A stretch of DNA of 42,734 nucleotides from Cyanophora paradoxa (lineage: Eukaryota; Glaucocystophyceae; Cyanophorales; Cyanophoraceae). How positions within the stretch are numbered: the stretch's first letter is position 1; every line of letters starts with the position of its first letter. Location of the stretch: NCBI GenBank assembly GCA_004431415.1, contig QPMI01000456.1, forward strand, positions 1 to 42,734, read 5' to 3'. The notes under the pieces were generated by a model. The model did not search any database and was not told the origin of the DNA. It saw only the letters and a program-made list of their open reading frames with translations. The position numbers and the translations under genes were made by a program. Positions 20,290 through 30,104 of this stretch are shown here, piece after piece.

Positions 20290-21180
20290 AATCGTGCGCA
20301 CACATACATATGTTATTGAGTCCGTTCTGCTAATCCTTATAATCTCTGCGAAATGCACTTGCAGTTTGCGAAATGCGAGAGCGCAATCCCAAGTTCTTCG
20401 AGAGCCTTGAAACAAAGTAGTTTGAATTACACAGCTCTCTCGTCAAGAACTGCTCCACGTGCACCAGCACAAGACGAGAAGCACATGTTGGTGTCGCATG
20501 CAGGTAAAAACCATTGCACGTTAATCAACACATGAATTAATTGAATGTATACGCAGGGTTTCTATTCGCTGTTCCCTCTTATGCAGTACGTACACTACAG
20601 GAATCTCGATAAATATAGCCAGCGAACAGATCTAGAGCGAAGCTTACAGACGGTATATCTTTCCAATAGACTATTACCATCCGGACTTAAGCATTTCCTT
20701 GCCTCCCCAAAACTCTATTGCTAGAATAGTTATAGCAATCAGAAGGTCAGGTACATATGCACGCAGACATGCAGCTTGTTAAAGATCGGCCGCGGAGGTA
20801 AGGCTCCTAGGAAACGGTACAGGTAGAATTTGTAATGTAGAACTTAGGTAAGGCTTGGTAGCCCGAGTGTATACGTAGTGGTATCCTGTTCGTGTCGTAG
20901 ATTTGTTGTGTAATATGATGTGTTAAATATATTTGAATCGTTGTGTAAAGTTTCGGATTTCCAAAATTCGTGCTGCACTACGGCGCCGGCTTCGACTTGG
21001 ATCCGAGACGAATGCGACCAGCATGACTACTATATAGTTCACGTCTCCTGCTACTCAGAATTCGAATTCGAGAAAACAATACAGCAATCTCTGTGCAGAA
21101 GAATCTGTGTTTGGCTAGTGCGCATGGCGTCGGCGACCACGAATAAGATGCAGCTGCGGACCCGTACTAGGTCCTAGGGA
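20290..21180. other. no gene recognised
   Basis: The stretch is less GC-rich than its surroundings. Short open frames have no convincing composition. The right part (20970-21180) is the duplicated 3' flank of the minus-strand family gene, matching 17215-17500. Confidence 0.45.
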
Positions 21181-21190
21181 TTTGCACTGG

Positions 21191-21820
21191 CTAGGATCCG
21201 GAAACGGTCGCCAGGAAGGGCACGTGCTCGATTTTCGGGACCACCTCATGCCTCGCGACGTAGAACAAATCATCCGGGAATGGCCCTGTACTCGACGCCT
21301 GTGCACATGCACGCGTGAATTCGGGAATGCCGCATCAGAAATCAAGGTAAGAAGCAAAGATCGCTTGCACCGGCGGCTCGAAGCAACGGCTTTCTGGATC
21401 GTACCAATAGAGCGCAAGCCCGCTAACATTGCCTACAGAGTTGCATTCGCAGTCCAGGTCGAAGTAAGCCTGGATCAGAAGGTCTGTCTGCCACGACATA
21501 GAAACATCTATCCTGACGCGCACTGGCCCTGCCTGTTGAGATCAGGGCACACAATCAGGGGCAACGATGCCGGGTTGCAATTGCACGTGTGCACCCGTCT
21601 TTTCAGTGACGCGTAGCGGGGAAGGCCGGCAGTCACCGAGAACCCGCACCTCGACTGAGCTGCCCCCGTGCACGAGCCGCGGTCGTGGCGCGTATAGAGC
21701 AATCAGCACTTCCGACTCTGCGATCTGCTCTGCTGTCGGCGGCATGCGCAGCTGTCCCGCTGTCACTCCTGACTTCCTTGCAGCTTTGGTAGCGAGCTGT
21801 TTTCGAGGTACTTTCTGCAT
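21191..21820 (-). CDS. modular family protein with histone H3 tail mimic
   Basis: The protein starts at 21820 with MQKVPRKQLATKAARKSGVT. Residues 3-17, KVPRKQLATKAARKS, equal histone H3 residues K18 to S28 and flanks (KAPRKQLATKAARKS) except for one Ala to Val change. This keeps the K23 and K27 positions and the ARKS motif. The rest is unrelated to histones: AESEVLIALYAPRPRLVHGG, SSVEVRVLGDCRPSP, then an exon to 21335 with VRIDVSMSWQTDLLIQAYFD and ALYWYDPESRCFEPPVQA ending SYLDF. A third module PDDLFYVARHEVVPKIEHVP and FLATVSGS reaches a stop at 21191-21193. Introns are inferred at about 21540 (CAG acceptor) and after SYLDF. It would be read from segmental repeat copy 3. A nuclear, chromatin-directed role is inference from the mimic only. 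Confidence 0.6.
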
Positions 21821-21839
21821 TCTGGAACGCAGTCCGACA

Positions 21840-22180
21840 GCGAGCGAACGAGCGCCGCCGTCTTTGGAGCCTTGCTGGTGCGTGGTCGAACGAGTACCCC
21901 CGGCAGGAAGTTCCCCCCGGGCAAAGCCGCCGGGGCAAAGTCGCCGGGCAAAGTCGCCGGAGCACTGTCGCGGTTTCCGGAGCGCCGGATCTGGAGCTGT
22001 GTTCTGCTAGCGTCCGAAGTGCTGTCGGCGGGGCAAGCGGTCAAAGTGCTGTCGGCGTGGAAGCGTGGCACGTGGCGCTCGAAAAGGTGCGCCGGATGCC
22101 TTCTTTCCGCATGCGCACCCATATATAGCGGCCTTGCGCGTGCGTCCGTGCGGCCTCCCTTGACAGTAGCGTCTCTCAGG
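21840..22180. repeat. divergent promoter-like segmental repeat, copy 3
   Basis: It matches the right two thirds of copies 1 and 2, beginning at GGAGCCTTGCTGGTGCG. The left part, including the CTAGCTAG stretch, is missing, so the minus-strand gene start at 21820 lies much closer. The 14-bp array is present with a lost base. It drives, by position, the H3-mimic gene leftward and the gene at 22182 rightward. Confidence 0.82.
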
Positions 22181-22181
22181 G

Positions 22182-22301
22182 ATGAATGCACACGAGGAGA
22201 CGAAACGCAAACTCGAAGAGAGCGAACAGGAGGTTGATTATGAGCTTGAGACGGAGGAAAGCGGCCCGGCGCGTGCGGAGAAACGTGCGCGAGACACATA
22301 G
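22182..22301 (+). pseudogene. MDAHEETK-family gene cut by the viral element
   Basis: ATG 22182 gives MNAHEETKRKLEESEQEVDY, homologous to the gene at 18697, with an inserted acidic stretch ELETEESGP before ARAEKR. Nucleotide similarity to the intact copy stops at about 22285, just after GGAGAAACG, and the frame ends at a TAG (22299-22301) that lies inside the left arm of the AT-rich inverted repeat. The gene therefore appears truncated by the insertion, although the remaining 39 codons are still open. Confidence 0.5.
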
Positions 22302-22576
22302 TAAAATGCGGAGTTTTAACCCTCGGCTTAATCTTAATTGATTTTGTTGATATATCTCGTATATTCTATTTCAATCAATCGATAATCTGTGTATATCTTA
22401 TCGAATATTCAATTATTTCGATTATTTTGTATTCTTTTCGATATTTTATCGTAAATTTCTCTTATTTTCCGATTAGTCTTACTGAGTTAATCGATAATCT
22501 GTATATATTCCGAATAATATAACTGAATCTCAATTAGATCTTGCCTCTGGTTAAAACTCCGCATTTTACTATGTGT
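22294..22576. mobile_element. 283-bp inverted-repeat structure at the host/virus boundary
   Basis: The 28 bases at 22294-22321, starting ACACATAGTAAAATGCGGAG, are the exact reverse complement of 22549-22576. The interior is AT-rich with TCGAT-containing repeats such as ATCGATAATCTGT (22379 and 22490). The outer edge coincides with the abrupt change from GC-rich to AT-rich DNA. It is either a MITE-like element or the fold-back terminus of the viral element. No transposase is encoded. A right-hand counterpart would lie outside the window. Confidence 0.65.
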
Positions 22577-22830
22577 GATTGGTCTAAAAGTTAATTGATT
22601 TAATCGATATTATATTCATGTACTTTCTCGATTAAATTTAATTAAATTTAAATTCATTTAATCGGAAATATATCGCTTAACTCGATTAAGATCCATATTA
22701 GATTCATTTGTTTAATAAAACAAATAGATCTCTTATTGAATCCAATCGTAATTATACATGAAACTTATATGATTTTATCATTGTTTTATTGAGTCTAAGG
22801 GGGACCCTTAGGAATTTAATGAATAATTGG

Positions 22831-22921
22831 GTGTCACAGGTGTCACAGGTCCATCCCATCGAAAGGGAAAATCACTCTTTATAGGGCTTGAGCTGGGATA
22901 AACCTGTGACACCTGTGACAC
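22831..22921. repeat. TGTCACAGG inverted repeat, copy 1
   Basis: The 20 bases at 22831-22850, GTGTCACAGGTGTCACAGGT, are the perfect reverse complement of 22902-22921. Each arm itself contains TGTCACAGG twice. The 51-bp interior begins CCATCCCATC and holds TTTATAG. A related structure sits at 32397-32491. The form fits a replication, packaging or regulatory site, or a small transposon; there is no direct evidence for any of these. Confidence 0.85.
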
Positions 22922-23771
22922 ATACCATATTCAGTAAGGACCTCTTATATTGTGAAAATCTCAGTGTTAGTTGGTGTAGTTGATTCAAAAAATGCATTTT
23001 ATACTCTGATTCATTGTTATTTCCTGTGAAATTTGAGTCAACTCAACCACTTAGTCAACCCTTGCATTGAATTCGTAACAAAATCCATATACTATTACTA
23101 CTTTTACGATTAATATGAGTCAACCTTGAGTCCACTTTAATATAAATATTATATAATAGGGGAATCAAGGGAGATGCTTACTAAATGCAGTGTTAGATTG
23201 ATGGGATCATAGATGGGATCACAGTTATCGAAGCAATATAATATAGTTGAATATTCGATATCATAAGTTGATCGAAACGATAAGTATATGGTTATAAATC
23301 GCGATTTTTGAGTTATAATCGAATTTAATCGAATTAATTTTGAATTTCAAAACTCGCTTTAATCGTAATAGCGATCTATACACATTGAGATTCGTATATG
23401 TGATTGCAAGTTATTGTTATGTATGATATATGTGATTATATTCGACCGTCAGTGCATCGATTTGATAACTTGCTAGTGATCTATATTAAAAACTCACGTT
23501 TAATGGATTTTAATCGAATTTATAATCAAAATTCAAAATCGGTTTCATCGCGATTTGGAGTTACAGTTAGTGAAATTCCGATATGGCTCATAAGCGCTGT
23601 GACCGCCTTGAAATGCTCGATTTTATGACGTTTTAAGCGCATCGATTTGATAAGTTGGTGTTGAGATATCGTAGCAAACGTTAATATTGATTTTCTAGAC
23701 GGGTACAGCATTAATCTAGAAAAAACCGCGTTTTTTTTTTACTTTTCAAGTTTCACGGCGAACGAAGTAAA

Positions 23772-23842
23772 GGTTCCCGAGCGGATTTGAACCGCGTAGT
23801 TTTGAGTCAGAAATCAAGCTCTCTATTCTCTGAGCCAAAAAC
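23772..23842 (-). tRNA. tRNA-like sequence, possibly tRNA-Gln(CTG), imperfect
   Basis: On the minus strand TGGCTCAGAGAATAGAG resembles a tRNA D-arm/A-box and GGTTCAAATCC is a canonical T-arm/B-box. The ends GTTTTTG and CGGGAAC can pair as a 7-bp acceptor stem with three G-U pairs. Between them CTTGA...TCAAA brackets TTTCTGAC, which is one T too long for a normal 7-base loop; removing one T gives anticodon CTG. It could be a virus- or host-derived tRNA with a homopolymer error, a pseudogene or a tRNA-derived repeat. Confidence 0.38.
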
Positions 23843-24093
23843 GGCTTACCACCAAGTCGACTCCTGGGCTAGTGTTTCACCAAGTCTACTATGGCAAGTG
23901 ACTTTTGCATCTTCAAACTGTTATATCTCATCACCAGATCATCAAAACGCAACGTTCTGCATATCGCTGTGAAGCGCTTGATAAGATCTACAAGACTATG
24001 TGTATATCATGTGCATATATGTATATCAGTCATACATATATTTGGAAAAAACGAGTTTTTGCCTAGCAAACTAGCTAGTTTTGGTCCTTTCTC

Positions 24094-25452
24094 TTAGTGT
24101 TCTCTGAGGTTTAGGGCTGTATATGACTCCTTAGTAGTCTGAAAGTCATTATACCATCTCTGGCTATTAACCTCAGAAAGTTTCTGTGTCCCTGCTATAG
24201 TGAGCTTTTTGAGTTCCCTGTTAACTTTCCCAGCCTTCTCCTTTCTAGCCTCTATCAAAGGCTTATCTGGGACTTCATTAGCAGCTTCTATGCCTTCTCT
24301 CCTTATAGCAGCATCAGCCCTGGCTTCCTCTTTAGCTTGCTCCAAGGCATCCACTGTAGGGTTTCTAGATATTCAACTGCATTCACAGGCAACAGCTCAT
24401 GGAAAGCAAACCTGTTTTCTATGATCTCACCAGTGGGACTCCTTAGCTTAAACTTAAAGCCTTCCCTACTATCAACAGTGTAAACCATCCTAGACCAATT
24501 GTTACCCTGTTTAGCAAAGGGGTTCTTCTCAACTTTCACTCTAACAAACATGCCAGGCTGCATGGTATCAAGGTAAGCTATTGATTTCTTGAATCTTTCA
24601 TCTTCTAATCCCACTATATACCTATAATGCTCCTCTGTAGTTTCGCCTGGCTTCATCTTAGTAGCTGAGTGAACTGTATTATTGTAATTATACTCAATAT
24701 CACCTAACACATCAAAGAATCTAGCTGTGTTATTAGCTATGCAATAGTTTGTGATCAGTCTCTTAATCTGCTTGTTAAAGGCTTCAATTCGACCTTGGCT
24801 TCTATGGTCAGCAGTTCCACTCACTTGGTGTTCTATGAATTTACTAGATAAATACTCCTGGAATATTCGATTTTGGAATTCACTCCCAGCATCTGATTGA
24901 ACTTTTACTATGGGTCTTGCCACTCTCATTTCAAGCTGTTTAAATGCAGCTAATGTAGTGAGAGCTGATTTATCCCTTATAGGTATGATATACCCAGTTC
25001 TCAGTGTAGATTCATTGCAGTCATAAAGGTATCATAGCCATTGTTTTGTTTCTTATAAGCTGGGAAAAAGAGCAAATCAATCACATAGGTATCAAGGGGT
25101 TGCCTAATTGGGACCATGGGATCTCTCTTCCTAGATATAGCAGGTGCATTGATCTGAACAACTTCTTGTTTTTTATAGAACTCTTGCAACTGCTTATAGG
25201 ATTCATCAGGTAACTCAGCCCTCATAGCTTGAAGCCCTTTGTAACCAGTTCTCACATCATAGAATCTCTTGGCAATCTTGCTGGTTTCTTTCACTGCAAT
25301 AGCAACTGGGATCTCTACTGGGACAAGCTCTTTCATCTCTGACTTTTTTACAATTCGAGATTCTCCTTTTCCTCCTTGGGAACTGTGATAGGCAGTAGGT
25401 TACCTTGTAGTTGCTCAGTGGTTCTCCTAACTATTCTTCCAGTTGCTGGCAT
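24094..25452 (-). CDS. retroviral-type (rve) DD35E integrase, frameshifted
   Basis: The gene starts MPATGRIVRRTTEQ at 25452, three bases after the polymerase stop, so the two are probably co-transcribed. Catalytic residues are the Asp of DTYVIDLLFF (codon near 25078), the Asp of QSDAGSEF (near 24893) and the Glu of QGRIEAFNKQ (near 24785). Exactly 35 residues separate the last two, the DD35E signature of retroviral and Maverick integrases. A C-terminal SH3-like part follows (MVYTVDSREGFKFKLRSP), then a charged helical tail, ALEQAKEEARADAAIRREG, to a stop at 24094. At least three frameshifts (near 25345, 24930-25000 and 24360) interrupt it. The enzyme would insert element DNA into the host genome. 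Identification is firm; activity of this copy is doubtful if the breaks are real. Confidence 0.88.
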
Positions 25453-25455
25453 CTC

Positions 25456-28400
25456 TTAATTAAAAGGAACAGAATTAATACCATCTGGTAAGATGTATCT
25501 CTTTGCATCAAAGCAGTTTAGGGCAACCCTTCTACTCACAGTGTCTATTATTGTGTGATCTGCCCTTCTTTTCTGCTTTGCAGTCACAGTCTTGCTGATA
25601 CCTGCAAATAAACACTGTTTAAAATCATTAAATTGGAGTTCCTCAGTTGAAGTCCCAGAGAGCTTACTCCTCTCAATCTCAGCAGTTCTGAAACTGTAAA
25701 CTTTAGCTCTCAGACCCACATACTCCAATATAGCAGAGCCAGGCATTTCATTTTTGTATTTACCTGGGGTCATTCTGGAATCACCTCCAAGGTCTAATGC
25801 ATAGGATATATTCTCTATATCTTTTTGTAGGGTCTTAGATTCGATATATAGACAAAAGGAGTCAGTATCATGGAATAGTAACTTTGCTTTTGTCCATTGG
25901 GACCTTACAGTATCATAGAAGAACTTGTAGTTATGCAGTTTGGCTGCATCCAGAACATAAGCCCCAATAGCAACTGGCTTATCTAGCTTCACATGCTTTG
26001 TGTAAAACTCAAAGGCAACTGCTTTTTCGTTTATGGGACTTGTTGATTTCACCAATGGGGAGGCTGCATATTTCATAAACAGTTTCTCACTGTTTGCAAT
26101 CTTAACCACAGATCTACCTCTGCAAGATTCAATGCATTTCCCATAGATTGAGTTATTCATGAGTTTATAGAAATCAGCCTCGAATTTATTCACTGCTTTC
26201 CTTCTCATCTCAGTATTCAGCTCAATGTAGGGTTTCATTACAGGAGCCACAGTAAATGATAGGACCCTGTGAACCTTCTTTAGTTTCACCCCTTTGTCCA
26301 ACAGATACTGTAGAAGAGGCTCAGAAATCACATAGTTGGTCACAGAACCAAAGGTTGCAGTTAGCTTAGGGGTCTTATCAAGCTCTTCTCCTGAGAGATC
26401 TAATAGGCTCTTTTGATATTGTGATAATTCTGCATATTCTACTATTTTCTTGTTAATAATTAGGGGGAAATCACTGTGGTCTAGATATAGCCTAATTGGG
26501 TAATCCAGATCAACTTCCAGGAAACTGGATCTGTTATCTTGTGGGTTGAATTCGGTCTCCCATCTAAAATCACCAACTGGGATTGGCTGACTCAAACAGT
26601 AGCCATACAAGTTGTTAGCATCAAACAGCATTATATGGGAGTTCTCACCATCAGCCTCAGCATACCTACAAGGCATTGTTGCAAAGCCACCCCTGATTCC
26701 CCTCTCAACAAATTCGTATTGCTCTACATCACTTATAAGCTCTATTTTTGCCTTGGTGGTCCTAAGCATAGCATCCCAAGATAACCCAGGTGCAGATACA
26801 TAATGAACTGGGTCCAATCCATATACTGAGTGTGAAAGCCTTCTGAAAGCCTGGAATTTGCTCATTAACTCATCTACATCAGCAGCCCCAAAGTCCATAA
26901 AATTACTTGCATCAATGAACTTGTAAAGACCCCATTGCAATGAAAGGTATTGATCAAAGTTTTTCGAAAGGATTTCGATTCGCTTTTTATCACCCATGCC
27001 TGCTATTTTTCTGAAAATGAATGTCCCACAGTCATCCATTTGGTCAACAACCACTGCTACTTTTGTTTGCTTTGAGATTCTCCTATGGAGATTGCAGTTT
27101 CTGCATGCAGGTGCAATGTAATTACCTGTGTGGTGATCATGATCCCTGCATTTGAAGTTTTCCTTGGTGAACCTCTCACTGCAAAGGTAACAGTGTTTGG
27201 TAGCTCTGTAAATAGCCTTTTGCTCATCTGTGAGTTCATTCATGGGAATATTGGTGAACAGGAAATCGATTAGCTCTCTTGCTTTGGACTCCAAGCATTC
27301 AAACAGACCTCCCATTGGATCCTGACCCTCAAATCGAAACTCCTGAACATCTGCCCCAGTGACTATTCTAATGTTGACTGCTGAGACTTCCCTCTTGGAT
27401 TTCGATGCATCAATGGGGATGCTTCTATGTTCAATCTTGCAGTAAACCACAACAGGAAGCCAGACAGTTTTCCTGAGGTTTTTCAGTCCAAACTCTATTG
27501 TGGTGTCAGGCTTAGGGGTGATTCCCTTTGAGAGTCTCCAATCAATGCATCTGTTTGAGTCCACATGAGCAGTGAGTTTAGCCTCAGACCTGAATCGAGA
27601 TAAGCATGTATCACAGTAGTGTAACTTTTGATCCTTGGTTTTATCAAGGGCAACTCTGAGAAGTCTTGAAAGGGACATGATAGTAATATAGTGACCATTC
27701 CCTTCATCATCATGAATGAGCATTAGATTAATCTTTTGCTTTCTGCCTGGGTTGCTGGATTGATGTAGGGATATATAACATCTCCATCCATTCCAAATAT
27801 GTTTATGCTGATGCCTGCATTTTGAGATTCGAATTTATCAATGATTTCAGCATCACAAGGAACAGGGAATGGGATATTGTCGAAATTGAGAGCCAAAGGA
27901 TTGTATGTGGTTGGTGAGTATTTCCATTTGCGATATTGTGTAAGCTCACTTCTCTTGTGGGAATTTACATCTTTCCTATGGATCCATGCCAAAATGGCAT
28001 TTTCAAAGCAAGAATCATCAATATTTCGAATATTCACTGTGGCTCTCTTGGCTGCAATTGATTCTGGTGTTTTACATAGCAGCCACCAGTTGGGGCATAA
28101 CTCATAATAGCAACTCTTAGCATTTCGATTCTCTCCAATCGATAGCTATCAACAACATTCATCTGTTCCTGACACATTTGGGCTGCTTTATTCAGCTCAG
28201 TTCGAATATTTCTCGATTTGGTTAATTACAAAATAATCGCTGTAAATGTATTCGATATCCAAACCTGTGGATTGCTGACTTTTACGAACTTGCAGATAAA
28301 CGACAAGCGAACTTTGATTGCCCTGAATTGATCCAGACTATCTCTTAAACGTTTTGGTAGAGAGGTTGCAATTCTATCTAAATATTCAATCACATCTACC

Positions 28401-28695
28401 ACAACTTCCCTTCTGGCTCTGTATGTGAGCAGCGATATAATTCATTCATGGCTGTTCCATCTTCTGCCTCTGGTCTATTTGCCTCAGGCGATCGAGTTCA
28501 TCAAGAGTCTCAACTTTGTCATAGAGGTTATTGGCTTTTCTGGTTAATTTGCTAAGTGGGTCTGCCCCTTGAAATAAATCCGATTTCCCGGTCATATTCA
28601 GCCTCTGTGATTTTCATGGGCTGCATACAGTGTTCCCAGTAATCCCATAAGTTCCCATTTCTTCTCTCTAATGAGTCTGTTGCTAATTCGGGCAT
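25456..28695 (-). CDS. protein-primed family B DNA polymerase (pPolB)
   Basis: The 755-codon main part (27723-25456) is uninterrupted. It has a C2H2-like finger (CDTCLSRFRSEAKLTAH), a second Cys/His cluster (CYLCSERF, CRDHDHHTGNY, CRNCN, about residues 175-205) resembling the endonuclease VII-like zinc element of Maverick polymerases, motif A DANNLYGY (near 26622), motif B KLMNNSIYGK (near 26170) and motif C HDTDS (near 25875). The preceding part continues upstream in other frames: INPATQAESKRLI ends one base out of frame before LIHDDEGNGHY, and NIRNIDDSCFENAILAWIH is the conserved N-terminal motif of Maverick polymerases. Further pieces VIEYLDRIATSLPKRLRD and WDYWEHCMQP lead to a plausible start at 28695. 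Full length would be about 1,070 residues. It replicates the element from a protein primer. Frameshifts lie mainly in the N-terminal third. Confidence 0.93.
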
Positions 28696-28761
28696 AGTTC
28701 CTAACTTGTTCCTACTAAAAGGGAGGTTTTAAATGGGGAATCTGACACAAAATTTGATGAA

Positions 28762-28797
28762 AACTACTTAAAGAAATATCTTCTATATATATAAAAG
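28762..28797 (+). promoter_or_regulatory. TCTATATATATAAAA promoter box 1
   Basis: AAACTACTTAAAG is followed by TCTTCTATATATATAAAAGG, ending 6 bp before the ATG at 28802. The same layout recurs before 30105, and a shorter version before 29656. It resembles the TCTA-type late promoter known from mavirus and its giant-virus host CroV, which is comparison, not proof. Confidence 0.6.
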
Positions 28798-28801
28798 GAC
28801 A

Positions 28802-29311
28802 ATGCAGAGAGAAATCGTATTGCCTGGAAAAGCTCAAAGCGGCTTTAATGTGCTTTGTGATCTGATAACTTCAATGATTATGTTGCTCTTGGAAGTAACA
28901 GGAAACCGCTCCCTCTTTGGGCAAAGCTTGCAAAATATGGATTAAGTGACTATGACCTGCCTCCAGAGTCTGAGCATTGCGCCTGTGATCATCCAATTAA
29001 AGACAATGCTATATTCTGCATGTTAATAAAAGATTGTGGTCATTGTTGGGAATTGCTGCATTTTACGATTTATTCCGAAGGGTGCCAGAGGTCAGATATA
29101 TGTGAAAGATGTGGAGATCGGCATAAAACGAAAGGATAATTTCTGTAATAAGTGCAGAATCGCTTTAAAGCAAGAAGAACTGGAAAGAAAAAGAGAACTT
29201 GAAAAACAAGAGGAAGCTCGAAAGAGGCAGCTTGAATTAGAAGAAAGAGAGCGAAGAGAGAGAGATTAGAACAAGAAAGAGCAAGGAATAAACATGCAGT
29301 TAATCTTTCCT
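28802..29311 (+). CDS. zinc-binding protein with charged coiled-coil tail, frameshifted
   Basis: Behind promoter box 1, ATG 28802 reads MQREIVLPGKAQSGFNVLCD. Shifted frames continue YVALGSNRKPLPLWAKLAKY and ESEHCACDHPIKDNAIFC, then VVIVGNCCILRFIPKGARGQ and FCNKCRIALKQEELERK. The spacing CxCxH...C, GNCC and CNKC suggests zinc binding. An Arg/Glu-rich helix up to about 29270 follows. I recall similar HxI...VGNCCI patterns in uncharacterised proteins of large DNA viruses, but cannot confirm this. No function is assigned. Two or three single-base shifts interrupt the gene. Confidence 0.45.
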
Positions 29312-29625
29312 GATTTGGTGCAACCAATTATTCCGAAAATGGATAATCTTCGCAGAGTGATATAGAGAGGTCAGAAGGGCAGATCTGCATTGATTGAAAT
29401 GTATGCAGAACTCAGTACAACAAATACATTGGTTGCTGGGTTCAGGTGCCTTATCTTAAAAAAGATATCGCAAAAGGATTAGATTGCAGATCGGAATAAG
29501 GACAAGAAAACATGGGAGACCTTGGAAATCGAACCATTTGTGCATTGCTAGGTAAGCATTTCAAACTATGTATATTGAGCGATTGGACAAAGAGGTTAGA
29601 GAACAAAAAATGATTTAAAGAATTC
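29312..29625. other. coding-like but unreadable stretch
   Basis: Fragments such as MQLIFPDLVQPIIPKMDNLR, EGQICID and TWETLEIEPFVHC appear in alternating frames on the plus strand. This suggests a further frameshifted part of the upstream gene or a separate broken gene. No motif is recognised. Confidence 0.25.
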
Positions 29626-29638
29626 TCTATATATATTA
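29626..29638 (+). promoter_or_regulatory. TCTATATATATTA promoter box 2
   Basis: TCTATATATATTA lies 18 bp before the ATG at 29656. It shares the core with boxes 1 and 3 but has TTAAG in place of TAAAA after it. Confidence 0.5.
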
Positions 29639-29655
29639 AGAGAGACAGAGGAAAA

Positions 29656-29903
29656 ATGCCACTCAGTGGAAGCCCAGAGAGAGCTATGAAGAGATACCAG
29701 CAAACTGAAAAAGTAGGCTCAAATCAAAAGTTTAACGAAAAAATAGCCACACGCTTAGGATCTATTCAAACCGATGATACCTATAGAGCAATGAAAATAG
29801 CAAGTTCATGTCAGCGAAGTATGCAGCCAATGCAGTCTGCTTTGTCAAGTATTTGTATGATGTCCCTTACTCAAATAGAGGGAGAAAATTGAAACATGTC
29901 TAA
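29656..29903 (+). CDS. small hypothetical viral protein
   Basis: ATG 29656 follows promoter box 2 and reads MPLSGSPERAMKRYQQTEKV, then FNEKIATRLGSIQTDDTYRA. At about 29800 the better frame appears to change to MSAKYAANAVCFVKYLYDVP and ends RGRKLKHV at 29903. The protein would be basic and about 80 residues. No family is recognised. Confidence 0.4.
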
Positions 29904-30049
29904 ATTATTTTTCCAGCATATTACTAGGCTGGGGATATGCTGTTTATTCGCTGAATACCCATTCATCCTTTTGTATCTAACCACTCGATATATCATGTGA
30001 TAAATTTCGTAGGGATACTTTCTCGATTTCCAACAAAAAATGATTGGGG

Positions 30050-30086
30050 ACCAAAACTACTTAAGAAAATCTTCTATATATATAAA
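30050..30086 (+). promoter_or_regulatory. TCTATATATATAAA promoter box 3
   Basis: CAAAACTACTTAAGAAAATC precedes TTCTATATATATAAAGGG. The match to box 1 extends over more than 30 bp. The box ends 19 bp before the start codon of the primase-helicase gene. Confidence 0.6.
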
Positions 30087-30104
30087 GGGCCCCGATCGCT
30101 GAAA

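Larger units (their letters stand above)
22577..24093. other. AT-rich, non-coding left part of the element
   Basis: No gene is recognised apart from a tRNA-like sequence at 23772-23842 and the inverted repeat at 22831-22921. TCGA, ATCGAT and TTCGAA steps are very frequent. Small frames (for example 23404-23628) are most likely chance. Confidence 0.55.

Noticed and set aside
21191-21820. A true histone H3 gene
   Set aside because: Only the tail segment of about 15 residues matches; no histone fold sequence follows.
23404-23628. 74-codon plus-strand ORF in the AT-rich left part
   Set aside because: Composition matches the surrounding non-coding AT-rich DNA, and there is no promoter box or motif.
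24094-25452. An LTR retrotransposon, suggested by the rve integrase
   Set aside because: No reverse transcriptase, RNase H or gag-like sequence is present. The integrase adjoins a protein-primed DNA polymerase, as in Mavericks.
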